Source: Mucilaginibacter aquariorum (lineage in GTDB: Bacteria > Bacteroidota > Bacteroidia > Sphingobacteriales > Sphingobacteriaceae). Taken from it: a DNA stretch of 64,000 nucleotides. The position numbers and the translations under genes are program-made. Location: contig NZ_JANHOH010000001.1 of assembly GCF_024498135.1 (NCBI RefSeq), forward strand, positions 1,674,001 to 1,738,000. The letters run 5' to 3'. Below the pieces are notes generated by a model that was not told the origin of the DNA, did no database searches, and saw only the letters and a list, made by a program, of their open reading frames with translations. Shown piece by piece: positions 54,812-63,966 of the stretch; position 1 is the first letter of the stretch; every line of letters begins with the position of its first letter.

Positions 54812-56182
54812 TTATCTGTTTTTAGCATACCATTCACCAAAAGATTGGTCGGGCGGTGCGGGCATATCGCGCTGTTTAAACCATGGATTAAAACGATTAT
54901 TAACCGCGAAGGGCGCGAAACGTAAAACCATCCTTCCTGCTTTACCGCTGGTGTGATATAAAAAAGGTGAGGATAAGGTAATACTCATCAGTTTCATGGC
55001 GGCTTTTTTTGCCGCCGGCGCATATCCGTTTTGGACGATTACCTGCCGCCATTTATACAGCTGCTGATGAATATCTATTTTAACCGGGCATACGTTAGAA
55101 CATGATCCACACAGCGTTGAAGCGAATGGCAGATCGGCAAATTTCTCCATATCCAAATTAGGAGCAAGTATGGCACCAATAGGCCCCGAAATAGCATTAT
55201 GGTAACTATGCCCTCCGCTTCTGCGGTAAACCGGACAGGTATTCATGCAGGCACCGCAACGGATACATTTTAGAGAGTTCCTAAAATCGGCCCTGCCCAA
55301 TTGTTTACTACGCCCGTTATCTACAATTATTACATGGATCTCTTTACTATCGCGCGGCTTGCTGTAATGGCTGGAATAAGTGGTAATTGGTTGCCCTGTG
55401 GCACTCCTGGTAAGCAGCCGTAAAAAAACACCGAGGTGCTTTCGTTCGGGGATTATTTTCTCAACCCCCATACTGGCTATATGTATATCGGCCAGGTGGG
55501 CGCCCATATCCGCGTTGCCTTCATTTGTACAAACCACAAATTCCCCTGTTTGGGCTATAGCAAAGTTTACTCCTGTTAAGGAAGCCCTCCGGGTTATAAA
55601 TATGTTTCGCAGATGCTGTCTGGCGGTTTCTGTCAGATATTGAGGATCTGAATTTCCTTTATCCGTACCCAGATGCAGGTGAAAAAGCTCTCCTATCTCT
55701 TCTTTCTTTTTATGAATGCATGGCAGTACAATATGACTTGGCGGTTCTTTGGCTAACTGCACAATGCGTTCGCCAAGATCAGAATCGATAACCTCGATAT
55801 TGTTGTTCTCCAAATATTCGTTTAAGTGGCATTCTTCGGTCAGCATAGATTTGCTTTTAACCATTTGCCTTATGCCTTTAGCTTTCAGCAGATCTAAAAC
55901 AATTTTGTTATGCATTTCCGCGTTAGCGGCCCAATGAATGATGATCCCGTTGTTTTGCGCTTTTGCTTCAAACTCCTGCAGATAAACAGAAAGATTGGAA
56001 AGAACATTATCTTTTATGGCTGAAGCTGTGTCTCTTAGTAATTCCCAGTCGGGCAACTTGTTAACGGCTTTGTCTCTTTTTTGGCGGATCCACCAAAGGG
56101 TCTCGTCATGCCAGTCCACCCTGTCTTCATCCTTATTAAAATCGTCAGCTAATGCGGCGTGATCCTTTGTTTCCGTGCTCAT
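54812..56182 (-). CDS. lutB: L-lactate utilization iron-sulfur protein B
   Basis: A 456-residue protein with an N-terminal LUD domain (LTGVNFAIAQTGEFVVCTNEG) and a C-terminal ferredoxin-like part with two cluster sets: C306, C309, C312, C316 in CIRCGACMNTCPVYR and C358, C361, C365 in LCGSCSNVCPVKIDIHQQ. It is the electron-transfer core of L-lactate oxidase complex LutABC. Its start overlaps the end of lutA by 4 bp (ATGA type), showing translational coupling. Confidence 0.96.
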   Translation of the reverse strand: MSTETKDHAALADDFNKDEDRVDWHDETLWWIRQKRDKAVNKLPDWELLRDTASAIKDNVLSNLSVYLQEFEAKAQNNGIIIHWAANAEMHNKIVLDLLKAKGIRQMVKSKSMLTEECHLNEYLENNNIEVIDSDLGERIVQLAKEPPSHIVLPCIHKKKEEIGELFHLHLGTDKGNSDPQYLTETARQHLRNIFITRRASLTGVNFAIAQTGEFVVCTNEGNADMGAHLADIHIASMGVEKIIPERKHLGVFLRLLTRSATGQPITTYSSHYSKPRDSKEIHVIIVDNGRSKQLGRADFRNSLKCIRCGACMNTCPVYRRSGGHSYHNAISGPIGAILAPNLDMEKFADLPFASTLCGSCSNVCPVKIDIHQQLYKWRQVIVQNGYAPAAKKAAMKLMSITLSSPFLYHTSGKAGRMVLRFAPFAVNNRFNPWFKQRDMPAPPDQSFGEWYAKNR

Positions 56183-56916
56183 TGGTACGAGTTTAATATT
56201 TCTGCTAAATGGATCACTTTAACTTTGCTGCCCTGCCTTCTCAATATACCTTCCATATGCATCAGGCAGGACATATCTACACCGGTAATGTATTCAGCGC
56301 CGTGCGACAGGTGATCTTCCACACGGTCTTTCCCCATTTTTACAGATACGGCTTCTTCGGCAACACAAAAAGTCCCGCCAAATCCGCAGCATTCATCTGG
56401 CCGGTTAAGTTGTACAATGTCTATCCCTTCTACCATATTTAAAAGCTTTCCGGGTTTCGAAAAGCCGGGCGCCACCAGCTCGCTCATCTGTGAAAGATAT
56501 AAACCACGCTGGCCGTGACAGCTTTGATGAACGCCAACCTTAAAAGGGAACCTTGCAGGCAATGATTCTACTTGCAGTATATCGGTTAAAAAAGAACTAA
56601 GTTCATATATTTTATTCCGGATGGATGCAGCATCATCCGCATTTTCCGTGCTATGCAAATGTTCTTTAATATGCAGCACACAACTCCCCGAGGGCGCTAC
56701 TATGTAATCAAAGTGCCGGAAGCTTTCGGTAAACAACTTATCGCAGCCACCGGTAAGGTGAGCAAAACCCGAATTTGCCATAGGCTGGCCACAGCATGTC
56801 TGGTTTTTGGGATAGCTAACATCTACACCCAATTTTTCCAGCAGCTGTAATGTTGCAATAGCCGCACCGGGGTAAAACTGGTCTACGTAACAGGGTATAA
56901 ACAAACCTACCTTCAT
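56179..56916 (-). CDS. lutA: L-lactate utilization protein A (CCG-domain Fe-S protein)
   Basis: A 245-residue protein with two cysteine-rich CCG domains: NQTCCGQPMANSGF near residue 40 and RPDECCGFGGTFCVAEE near residue 180. These bind an iron-sulfur cluster as in heterodisulfide reductase-like subunits. It is the first lut gene, overlapping the upstream rhamnulokinase gene by 4 bp and lutB by 4 bp. Its role here is to consume L-lactate formed from L-lactaldehyde. Confidence 0.95.
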   Translation of the reverse strand: MKVGLFIPCYVDQFYPGAAIATLQLLEKLGVDVSYPKNQTCCGQPMANSGFAHLTGGCDKLFTESFRHFDYIVAPSGSCVLHIKEHLHSTENADDAASIRNKIYELSSFLTDILQVESLPARFPFKVGVHQSCHGQRGLYLSQMSELVAPGFSKPGKLLNMVEGIDIVQLNRPDECCGFGGTFCVAEEAVSVKMGKDRVEDHLSHGAEYITGVDMSCLMHMEGILRRQGSKVKVIHLAEILNSYQ

Positions 56917-58265
56917 ATAGAAATGCTTGAGGTTGCCGAATAATATTTGAGCTCTATGATATCATTAGGGATGGCTTTCCTGTTCCATTCTTTATGGATG
57001 ACCAGGGCCGCACCCACTGCTGAGGCCTGCGCCATAGAAGCCGAAAATACTTCTATCGAAGGGAAGGCCCTTGCAAGCAAATTCATATACATCGAATTTT
57101 TGCTGAACCCACCATCGACAAAAATCCTTTTTACCGCAGATCCATCTAACACCAATTGCGTAGAAACAATCTGTTCCGCTACCAGGTCTAAAATCAACTG
57201 GTAATAGGCTTCGGTATCATCCTTAAAACTGTTAAGGTCCCTTTCTTCAAACCGCAATATTTCCGACTTACGTAAACGTTCGATAATACCCGGATCAAAG
57301 GACATGTGGCGGTATTTAACAACATTAGTTTTAAAGTGCGCTGCTATCCTTTTAACCTGTTGTTCGTGCTCATAACCCGCGAATAACCTGGAAGCCTTAA
57401 CTGGTTTCCCCTGGTATTGTAAATAGCAAAGACAGTCATTTTTGAGATCTTCGGCAGTTAATGGTATATGGTTATAAGGGTTTAGGCTAATGCACCAGGT
57501 GCCTGTTGAAATAAGAATGAACGGTTCGCTAAAGTTAACCAGATACGGAATGAGCGCAGCAGAGCTATCATGCAAGCCAATCCCAACCTTATAGTTATTA
57601 CCGGGAAACAAAGCCGGCACTACTTTATTTGGTGACAGCATTGGTGGCAGCTTTGCGGTTAACCCTTCATGTTGTACCCATTCATGATACCTGTTCCTGG
57701 CAAAATCCCACATAAAAGTATGGCAACCAACACTGGTTAGCTCAGAAAAGGGCTGGCCCGACAATAAAAAGCTGAGGTATTGCGGTAGATGCAGGGCATA
57801 TTTTATTTTGGCGAATACTTCCGGCTTTTGATGCTTGATGCGGTAAAGTTGTAAGCCGGAATTAAGGCTACCCAATATAGGCGAAGCCGTAACAACACTT
57901 AATTGCTCTTTACCGCCGTAATCGTTATAAAACTTTTGGCTAAGCTCTTCCGGGTATTCTTTTAAGTAATTATAAAGCGGCGTAAGTGGTTTACCATCCG
58001 CGCCAACATATACAAAGCTTGCCCCATACGCTGAAAAATTAACGGCCCTTATTTTAAACTCCTTCATGCGAAAGACCTCACTAAGTGAGTCGAATACGGA
58101 TAAGCGTAAACTTTCGATATTCTCGCATGCGAAACCATCTTCATCAACGGTTTCCGTAAATCGGGCTGATTTTTCGAATACGATCTGGTAGTCTTCATCA
58201 AACAAGAACAATTTCTTGTTGGTTTTACCTACATCAAATATTGCAATAACTGGTATGGCGCTCAT
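56913..58265 (-). CDS. rhaB: FGGY-family carbohydrate kinase, probable rhamnulokinase
   Basis: A 450-residue cytoplasmic kinase. The N-terminal phosphate-binding loop is IAIFDVGKTNKKLFLFD, a central VGIGLHDSSAALIPYL and SEPFILISTGTWCISL follow, and the ADP-site glycine-rich segment is RIFVDGGFSKNSMYMNLL. The family phosphorylates ketoses or polyols. Its position between rhamnose isomerase and lutA, with 11-bp and 4-bp-overlap junctions, identifies it as the enzyme making L-rhamnulose 1-phosphate. Confidence 0.9.
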   Translation of the reverse strand: MSAIPVIAIFDVGKTNKKLFLFDEDYQIVFEKSARFTETVDEDGFACENIESLRLSVFDSLSEVFRMKEFKIRAVNFSAYGASFVYVGADGKPLTPLYNYLKEYPEELSQKFYNDYGGKEQLSVVTASPILGSLNSGLQLYRIKHQKPEVFAKIKYALHLPQYLSFLLSGQPFSELTSVGCHTFMWDFARNRYHEWVQHEGLTAKLPPMLSPNKVVPALFPGNNYKVGIGLHDSSAALIPYLVNFSEPFILISTGTWCISLNPYNHIPLTAEDLKNDCLCYLQYQGKPVKASRLFAGYEHEQQVKRIAAHFKTNVVKYRHMSFDPGIIERLRKSEILRFEERDLNSFKDDTEAYYQLILDLVAEQIVSTQLVLDGSAVKRIFVDGGFSKNSMYMNLLARAFPSIEVFSASMAQASAVGAALVIHKEWNRKAIPNDIIELKYYSATSSISI

Positions 58266-58276
58266 ATTCCTATCAA

Positions 58277-59551
58277 TTACAGGCCTGTAGCCACGGTATT
58301 TACTCCGCGCTCTTTGATCAGGCTATCCCTCACATTTAATTTCCTATAGGCCTTTATAGGATCCAATGCCCCTCCCATCAATAAACTTGCCTGCGCAATT
58401 AACGGACGAACATCTGTCCTATAGGCAGCTTGTAATATCTCTTGTGCCAGCGCAACATCATTATTTAACTGAGCGGCTTGCAAGGCTTTTTTATCAACCA
58501 GCAATGCTTGTGCATAAGCAATTTTAATAGCCTGTACCGATTGTAAAAGATCCTCTATCGGGTCTTTTACATTGTGTGATGCATCTATCATCCAGCCTAT
58601 ATCTGTAGCATGGTTCATGTTACGGGCATCCATGCCTTCAACCAATTCGTTAAAGATCAGGAATAATTGATAGGGGTTTATGCTGCCAACAGTAAGGTCA
58701 TCATCGCCATATTTAGAATCGTTGAAATGGAAACCTGCCAGTTTGCCTTCCATCAGCAGGATAGAAACAATTTGCTCGATATTGGTACCATTCAGATGAT
58801 GCCCAAGGTCAACCAGCGTACTTGCTTTAGGGCCTAATTTGCTGGCCAGCAGGTATGATTGTCCCCAGTCGCCAATTGTTGTGGAGTAAAAGTTAGGCTC
58901 GTACGGTTTATATTCCACCCAAACTTTCCAGTCGTTAGGTAATGTGCCATATATTTCCTGCAAACTCTCAAGTGTATTTTGAAATGCCCCACGAAAATTA
59001 AGCTGCCCCGGAAAGTTTGACCCATCTGACAGCCATACGGATAAGGCTTTTGAACCCAACTCAACACCGTATTTAATAACTTCTATATTATGTTGAATGG
59101 CCTGTTGCCTCACCTCCTTATCAACATGGTGTAATGATCCAAATTTGTAGCTGTGCTTTTGGCTTGCCTGGTCCTGGAAGGTGTTAGAGTTTACGGCATC
59201 AAAATGTAGTCCTAATTGGGTTGCCAATGCTTTTATTGCTTGTGCATTATCAGGAATATCCCATGGGATGTGCAGGGAAATAGAATTGCTGGATCTGTTC
59301 AACGCGTGAATCACACCTACATCTTCCAGCTTTTCTTCCAGGCTGCGCGGCTCACCGCCGCCCGAGAATCGCCCAAAACGAGTGCCCCCTGTGCCTAATG
59401 CCCAGCTGGGTATAGCTATATTAAAAGCTTTTAATTTGCTTATTACAGTATCAAGCTCTTTAACATCAGCGGCAACATGTTCAAAATTGCGCTGATGATT
59501 TTTTAACAGCTGATGATTGTGCTCATCAATTGCATACTTCTCTAATTGCAT
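58277..59551 (-). CDS. rhaI: L-rhamnose isomerase (RhaI type, TIM barrel)
   Basis: A 424-residue metal-dependent isomerase converting L-rhamnose to L-rhamnulose. It resembles the Pseudomonas stutzeri type and not the E. coli RhaA: FNIAIPSWALGTGGTRFGRF near residue 50, ALSVWLSDGSNFPGQLNFRG, WKVWVEYKPYEPNFYST with the metal-ligand glutamate, STLVDLGHHLNGTNIEQ and LAGFHFNDSKYGDDDLT. The length is normal. It lies 57 bp downstream of the aldolase/dehydrogenase gene in the operon. Confidence 0.92.
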   Translation of the reverse strand: MQLEKYAIDEHNHQLLKNHQRNFEHVAADVKELDTVISKLKAFNIAIPSWALGTGGTRFGRFSGGGEPRSLEEKLEDVGVIHALNRSSNSISLHIPWDIPDNAQAIKALATQLGLHFDAVNSNTFQDQASQKHSYKFGSLHHVDKEVRQQAIQHNIEVIKYGVELGSKALSVWLSDGSNFPGQLNFRGAFQNTLESLQEIYGTLPNDWKVWVEYKPYEPNFYSTTIGDWGQSYLLASKLGPKASTLVDLGHHLNGTNIEQIVSILLMEGKLAGFHFNDSKYGDDDLTVGSINPYQLFLIFNELVEGMDARNMNHATDIGWMIDASHNVKDPIEDLLQSVQAIKIAYAQALLVDKKALQAAQLNNDVALAQEILQAAYRTDVRPLIAQASLLMGGALDPIKAYRKLNVRDSLIKERGVNTVATGL

Positions 59552-59608
59552 ATTAAGTTTATTTATAAAGTAAAGCGGAAGGTTAACCCGCTTTACTTTA
59601 GGTGTATA

Positions 59609-61729
59609 TTATCGTACAAACGCGGCAGCTATCCCACCATCAACGTTTAATACGTTCCCGGTTGATTTGCTTAATAACCCGCCGGCAAAGGCAAAACAAG
59701 CATTTGCAATATCATCCGGTAAAATTATCTCGTTTAATAAAGTGCGCTTTGCATAGTAAGCAGGCAATTCTGCCACACTAACGCCATACGCTTTTGCACG
59801 ACCTTCTGCCCATCCGCCGGCCCAGATGTTACTATCGCTGATCACGGCATCGGGGTTAACCACATTTACACGGATCTTATCGGGGCCAAGTTCGGCAGCA
59901 TTGAGGCGGCTTAAATGCAATTGCGCCGCTTTAGCGCTTCCGTAACCGGCATTATTAGGGCCGCTTACCAGTGCATTTTTACTTACTATATTAATGATAT
60001 CGCCACCATTATCCTGTTTCTTCATGATCTTCACGGCAGCTTGCGTTACAAAGAACTGGCCCTTAACCAATACATCATAAAGGATATCCCAATCTTTTTC
60101 CTGGTGGTCGGCAATGGTTTTTGATATAGATAAGCCGGCATTATTCACGATCAGGTCGACCCCGCCAAAAGCAAGCACAGCCTCGGCAAATGCCTGATCT
60201 ATCTGTTCCTGGTTGGTAACATCTAACAAAGTAGTGGCAACGCTATCTTTACCAAATTGACTCCTAAACTCTTCACCGGCACCTGCAAGGCGCTCGGCAT
60301 TCATATCATTAAGCACTACTACAGCGCCTTCTTCTATAAACTTTTTAGCGATTGCCTTGCCAATGCCACCCGCACTGCCGGTTATTAAAGCAACCCGGCC
60401 CGATAATGCCTTTGGCTTTGGCATACGTTGTAGTTTAGCTTCTTCCAGCAACCAGTATTCTATATCAAATGCTTCCTGCCTCGGCAACGAAGTATATTCT
60501 GAAATAGCTTCGGCGCCTTTCATCACATTGATAGCGTTTATGTAGAACTCAGCGGCTACACGCGCTGTTTGTTTGTCTTTAGCAAAAGTGAACATGCCAA
60601 CGCCGGGATACAGTATTACCACCGGATTTGCATCGCGTATGGCGGGGCTGTTAGCATGCTTGCAGGTGTTATAATAATCACCATACATTTTACGATATTC
60701 TGCAAAAGAGGGCGCAAGTTTTTCTTTGATCGCATTTACATCAGACAGATCTTCATCCCTTTGAAGCGATAATACCAGCGGGCTTATCTTGGTGCGTAAA
60801 AAGTGGTCGGGGCAACTGGTACCCATGGGTGCCAGCCTTTCCAGGTCATTGGAATTTATGTATTCCAAAACACGGGTGTCATCGGTAAAATGCCCTATCA
60901 TTCTGGTATTGGATGAGCAAAAGCCACGCAGGATAGGCGCCAAGGCTATCGCTTGTTTTTTGCGGTTCTCCTCGGTTGCGCTTTCAAGCTTTTGGCCGCC
61001 AAACACTGGGCCTTTTTTGCCATAATTCTGCTCCAGGTATTCGGCACATTTTTCTATTACTTCAAGGGTATTGATATAACTTTCATATGCGGTATCTCCC
61101 CACGTAAACAAACCATGAGAGCCCAGCATAATGCCTCGGATGCCCGGGTTATTATCTAAACATTCCTTTAACTGTAAACCCAGGTCAAAACCCGGGCGCT
61201 GCCATCCAACCCAACCTATAGTACCACCAAATAGTTCTTTGGTTATTTTTTCGCCATCTTTTGCCGCAGCTATCGCGATAGCCGCATCGGGATGCAGGTG
61301 ATCAATATGTTTAAATGGCAAAAAGCCGTGCAGTGGTGTGTCTATTGAGGGTGCTTTTGAAGCCAGATCAAAGATGCTGTGATTAAAAAGTTCCACCATT
61401 TCATCCTCATACTCTATGCCCCTATATACATTTTTTAAGCTGCGTAAACGGTCAACGTATAAAGCAGCAAGACCGCTTTTCTTCAATGTTCCTATATCTC
61501 CGCCCGATCCTTTGATCCACATTACTTCCACTTGCTGGCCTGTTAGCGGGTCTTTGTCTATTACTTTACATGAAGTATTTCCCCCACCATAATTGGTTAG
61601 CCTTAAGTCGGCACCTAAAAGGTTGGAACGGTAAATAAGCAGGGCGACCTCATCTCCGGCTAATGCCGCTGCTTTTTCATCATCCCAAAGGTAACTTACA
61701 TGTTTAAATTCTGTTGTGCTGGTAGCCAT
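59609..61729 (-). CDS. Bifunctional rhamnulose-1-phosphate aldolase / short-chain dehydrogenase (lactaldehyde dehydrogenase)
   Basis: A 706-residue fusion. Residues 1 to about 430 form a class II aldolase with zinc-binding histidines in HIDHLHPDAA (141-146) and GSHGLFTW; this part splits L-rhamnulose 1-phosphate into DHAP and L-lactaldehyde. Residues about 440-706 are a short-chain dehydrogenase with ALITGSAGGIGKAIA (TGxxxGIG at 450-457), NNAG and YGSAKAA; it is expected to oxidise L-lactaldehyde to L-lactate with NAD. This two-in-one enzyme is the alternative to separate RhaD and aldehyde dehydrogenase. The downstream lutABC genes then take L-lactate to pyruvate. Confidence 0.95.
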   Translation of the reverse strand: MATSTTEFKHVSYLWDDEKAAALAGDEVALLIYRSNLLGADLRLTNYGGGNTSCKVIDKDPLTGQQVEVMWIKGSGGDIGTLKKSGLAALYVDRLRSLKNVYRGIEYEDEMVELFNHSIFDLASKAPSIDTPLHGFLPFKHIDHLHPDAAIAIAAAKDGEKITKELFGGTIGWVGWQRPGFDLGLQLKECLDNNPGIRGIMLGSHGLFTWGDTAYESYINTLEVIEKCAEYLEQNYGKKGPVFGGQKLESATEENRKKQAIALAPILRGFCSSNTRMIGHFTDDTRVLEYINSNDLERLAPMGTSCPDHFLRTKISPLVLSLQRDEDLSDVNAIKEKLAPSFAEYRKMYGDYYNTCKHANSPAIRDANPVVILYPGVGMFTFAKDKQTARVAAEFYINAINVMKGAEAISEYTSLPRQEAFDIEYWLLEEAKLQRMPKPKALSGRVALITGSAGGIGKAIAKKFIEEGAVVVLNDMNAERLAGAGEEFRSQFGKDSVATTLLDVTNQEQIDQAFAEAVLAFGGVDLIVNNAGLSISKTIADHQEKDWDILYDVLVKGQFFVTQAAVKIMKKQDNGGDIINIVSKNALVSGPNNAGYGSAKAAQLHLSRLNAAELGPDKIRVNVVNPDAVISDSNIWAGGWAEGRAKAYGVSVAELPAYYAKRTLLNEIILPDDIANACFAFAGGLLSKSTGNVLNVDGGIAAAFVR

Positions 61730-61756
61730 ACAATTAATTTTAATGCTATTGAATAT

Positions 61757-62836
61757 TTATTTTATTGAGTTGCCATAACCAACTATCAACACCGAAAGTA
61801 TTATAGTGAAGATGCCGGCAATGACGGTGTATTTTGCTTTTTTACTTACGCCTTTCCATTCATTTAAAAATAACCCCCAGCTGTTTGCAATGAGTATGAT
61901 GAAAGCCATGTGCAGGATCCATGAACTGGCCCCGTTACCCAATTTACTTTCGCCCATACCATAAAAGAAAAATTGCAGGAACCAGGTTGTACCTGCAAGG
62001 GCACAAAAAAGATAGTTTTTTAGTAACGGTTTTTGTTTGTTGGTATAATCGCCAAATGTTTTATTGCGGGCATTTAATATCATGCACCATATAAAGTTGG
62101 TGGTTAACCCACCCCATAATATCACTATGTAGGTAACATTATTTGAGAAAAGAAAATTGCCTTGACCGGCATGGGTTGATTGCCAGGTGGTATTAGCCAT
62201 ATCGGCCATGGTTTTCCCTGCCTCTATCCCGAAATTGAAACAGGCGCTTAAAACACCTGATATAATGGCGACAAATATGCCCAGTCCAAAACGGTAATCC
62301 TTATTATTGTTTTCGGCTTGTTGATTTTTTGCCAGATCGCGCTCTTTAATTGTTCCTGCCCGCCCGCAAATAATAATGCCAATGGTACAAATAACAATAC
62401 CCAATAAAACCATTTGGCCCCAGTGGCTATGCAGCAGCATGCTAAAGGTATCCTTCCCTTCTTTTGGGTAGATGTTATAATAAACCGATGGAATAATTGA
62501 ACCAAATACCGCGCATAAGCCCAGTATAATAGTGCTGCCTAATGATACACCCAAATAGCGCACCCCCAGGCCATAAGTAAGCCCGCCAATGCCCCAAAGC
62601 AAACCAAAAAAGTAAGTGAGCAATAGTATTTGCCCGTCTGTTGCTTTAATAATTTCGGTAAAATTTGGAATGGTTAGCCATGCGGCCAGCGGCGGTACAA
62701 TAAGCCATGAAAATATACCGCCTATTATCCAAAAGCTCTCCCATGCCCATCCTTTTACTTTTTTGTAAGGGATGTAGAAACTACCAGACGCAAAGCCGCC
62801 TATAAAGTGGAATATAACTCCAAAGATTATCTGCAT
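61757..62836 (-). CDS. rhaT: L-rhamnose/proton symporter
   Basis: A 359-residue inner-membrane protein with about ten hydrophobic helices. RhaT features include FIGGFASGSFYIPYKKVKGWAWESFW, TYGLGVRYLGVSLGSTIILGLCA, SGVLSACFNFGIEAG and FGMGESKLG-like residues near 290 (FYGMGESKLGNGASSWIL). It imports L-rhamnose into the cytoplasm with protons. It lies 27 bp upstream of the aldolase/dehydrogenase gene and 104 bp downstream of the GntR gene. Confidence 0.95.
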   Translation of the reverse strand: MQIIFGVIFHFIGGFASGSFYIPYKKVKGWAWESFWIIGGIFSWLIVPPLAAWLTIPNFTEIIKATDGQILLLTYFFGLLWGIGGLTYGLGVRYLGVSLGSTIILGLCAVFGSIIPSVYYNIYPKEGKDTFSMLLHSHWGQMVLLGIVICTIGIIICGRAGTIKERDLAKNQQAENNNKDYRFGLGIFVAIISGVLSACFNFGIEAGKTMADMANTTWQSTHAGQGNFLFSNNVTYIVILWGGLTTNFIWCMILNARNKTFGDYTNKQKPLLKNYLFCALAGTTWFLQFFFYGMGESKLGNGASSWILHMAFIILIANSWGLFLNEWKGVSKKAKYTVIAGIFTIILSVLIVGYGNSIK

Positions 62837-62845
62837 AATTTATTT

Positions 62846-62868
62846 TTAACCTGTTTATAATTGGTTAA
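62846..62868. promoter_or_regulatory. Inverted repeat just upstream of rhaT (candidate operator)
   Basis: TTAACC (62846-62851) and GGTTAA (62863-62868) form a perfect 6-bp inverted repeat with an 11-bp spacer, 10 bp before the rhaT start. It could bind the GntR-family regulator encoded upstream. AT-rich short repeats carry limited weight. Confidence 0.4.
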
Positions 62869-62918
62869 CAATAATAAATTTATTAGCTGATAAAACTGTC
62901 ACCCACTGTTTCGCTTAA

Positions 62919-62937
62919 TGGTAATTATGCTTTACCA
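62919..62937. promoter_or_regulatory. Second inverted repeat between the GntR gene and rhaT
   Basis: TGGTAA (62919-62924) and TTACCA (62932-62937) form a perfect 6-bp inverted repeat with a 7-bp spacer, about 80-100 bp upstream of rhaT. The 19-bp size suits a dimeric GntR or LacI-like repressor. Binding is inference. Confidence 0.45.
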
Positions 62938-62940
62938 TCT

Positions 62941-63966
62941 CTAAATGGAAGGCCGCACGATCGTGTTAAAAGGCACCTTTATTTGCTCAGCTATATTGCT
63001 TAAAACAAGTTCCGCAGCCTTTTTACCCATAAAATCAAAGTCTGCTGAAATTGTGGTGATCCCGTTTAAAATAAACTTTTTTAATGGTGTTTCATTATAT
63101 GAAATAATGCCGATATCTTCTTTCAACACCAACTGGTTCGACAGTAATTTGCCAACCAGCTCAACCAGGTCATTTTCTGTTAGTGTAATATATAAACTGT
63201 TCTTTGATATGTTTTCGTTCTTAAGGTCGGGGATAATTTCATAATCACAATTATACTTTTTGCAAAAGTTGAGGAAACCCATAAGTATATCTGTTGAATA
63301 ATAGCTATTCTTCGGAAAAACTATCGCAAGCGAGGTGTATAACCTAACCTGTGGTAATAACTCAACCAGGGAGTTATAAATATCATTTTCAAAATCTTCG
63401 TATACGGCAGCGAATTTTCCGTCTACCCCGTCTACCAATTTCCCCACCAAAACTAATTTTTCTTTAGGGATCTGGTTGATGACTTGAAAAGGCTCTTCGC
63501 CATTATCCACAAAATGCGGGATTATTACAATTTTATCATACCTGTCTATCTTATCAGCCAATATCTTTTTTAAAAAACTTAAGCTGCTGTTATATATAAA
63601 AAAATCAATTGACGCGCTATCCCCTAATGATTCCGCGAAAGAATCATATATCATTTTCTTGGGGCTGCTAAGCTTGTTAAACAATAGCAGCACCTTAATA
63701 GACCTGTTTATATTGGTATTGGAAATAAAATAACCTTTTCCCGGTACAGAGCTAACCACACCACTTTGTTTTAAGGTGTTGTATGCCTTTGTCACAATGT
63801 TTCTTGAAACATCCAGCGCTATACTCAGATCATTTATGGATGGCAAAACATCGTTGTCATCTATAAGCTTATCATTAATTCCCTGCAAAATAGCATTGCA
63901 TAACTGCCTGTAATAAGGTGTTAGCGAATATTCATCTATATGCAGGATCTTAAGGAAGTTTTTCAT
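62941..63966 (-). CDS. GntR-family regulator with LacI-like sugar-sensing domain
   Basis: A 341-residue cytoplasmic regulator. The N-terminal winged helix (residues about 12-85: YRQLCNAILQGINDKLI, DLSIALDVSRNIVTKAYNTL, VPGKGYFIS) is GntR type. The rest is a periplasmic-binding-protein-like domain as in LacI proteins (KVLLLFNKLSSPKKMIYDSF, DIGIISYNETPLKKFILNGITTIS). It precedes the rhamnose catabolic operon on the same strand and probably controls it in response to rhamnose or an intermediate. The architecture matches AraR-like regulators; the ligand is inferred from context. Confidence 0.92.
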   Translation of the reverse strand: MKNFLKILHIDEYSLTPYYRQLCNAILQGINDKLIDDNDVLPSINDLSIALDVSRNIVTKAYNTLKQSGVVSSVPGKGYFISNTNINRSIKVLLLFNKLSSPKKMIYDSFAESLGDSASIDFFIYNSSLSFLKKILADKIDRYDKIVIIPHFVDNGEEPFQVINQIPKEKLVLVGKLVDGVDGKFAAVYEDFENDIYNSLVELLPQVRLYTSLAIVFPKNSYYSTDILMGFLNFCKKYNCDYEIIPDLKNENISKNSLYITLTENDLVELVGKLLSNQLVLKEDIGIISYNETPLKKFILNGITTISADFDFMGKKAAELVLSNIAEQIKVPFNTIVRPSI

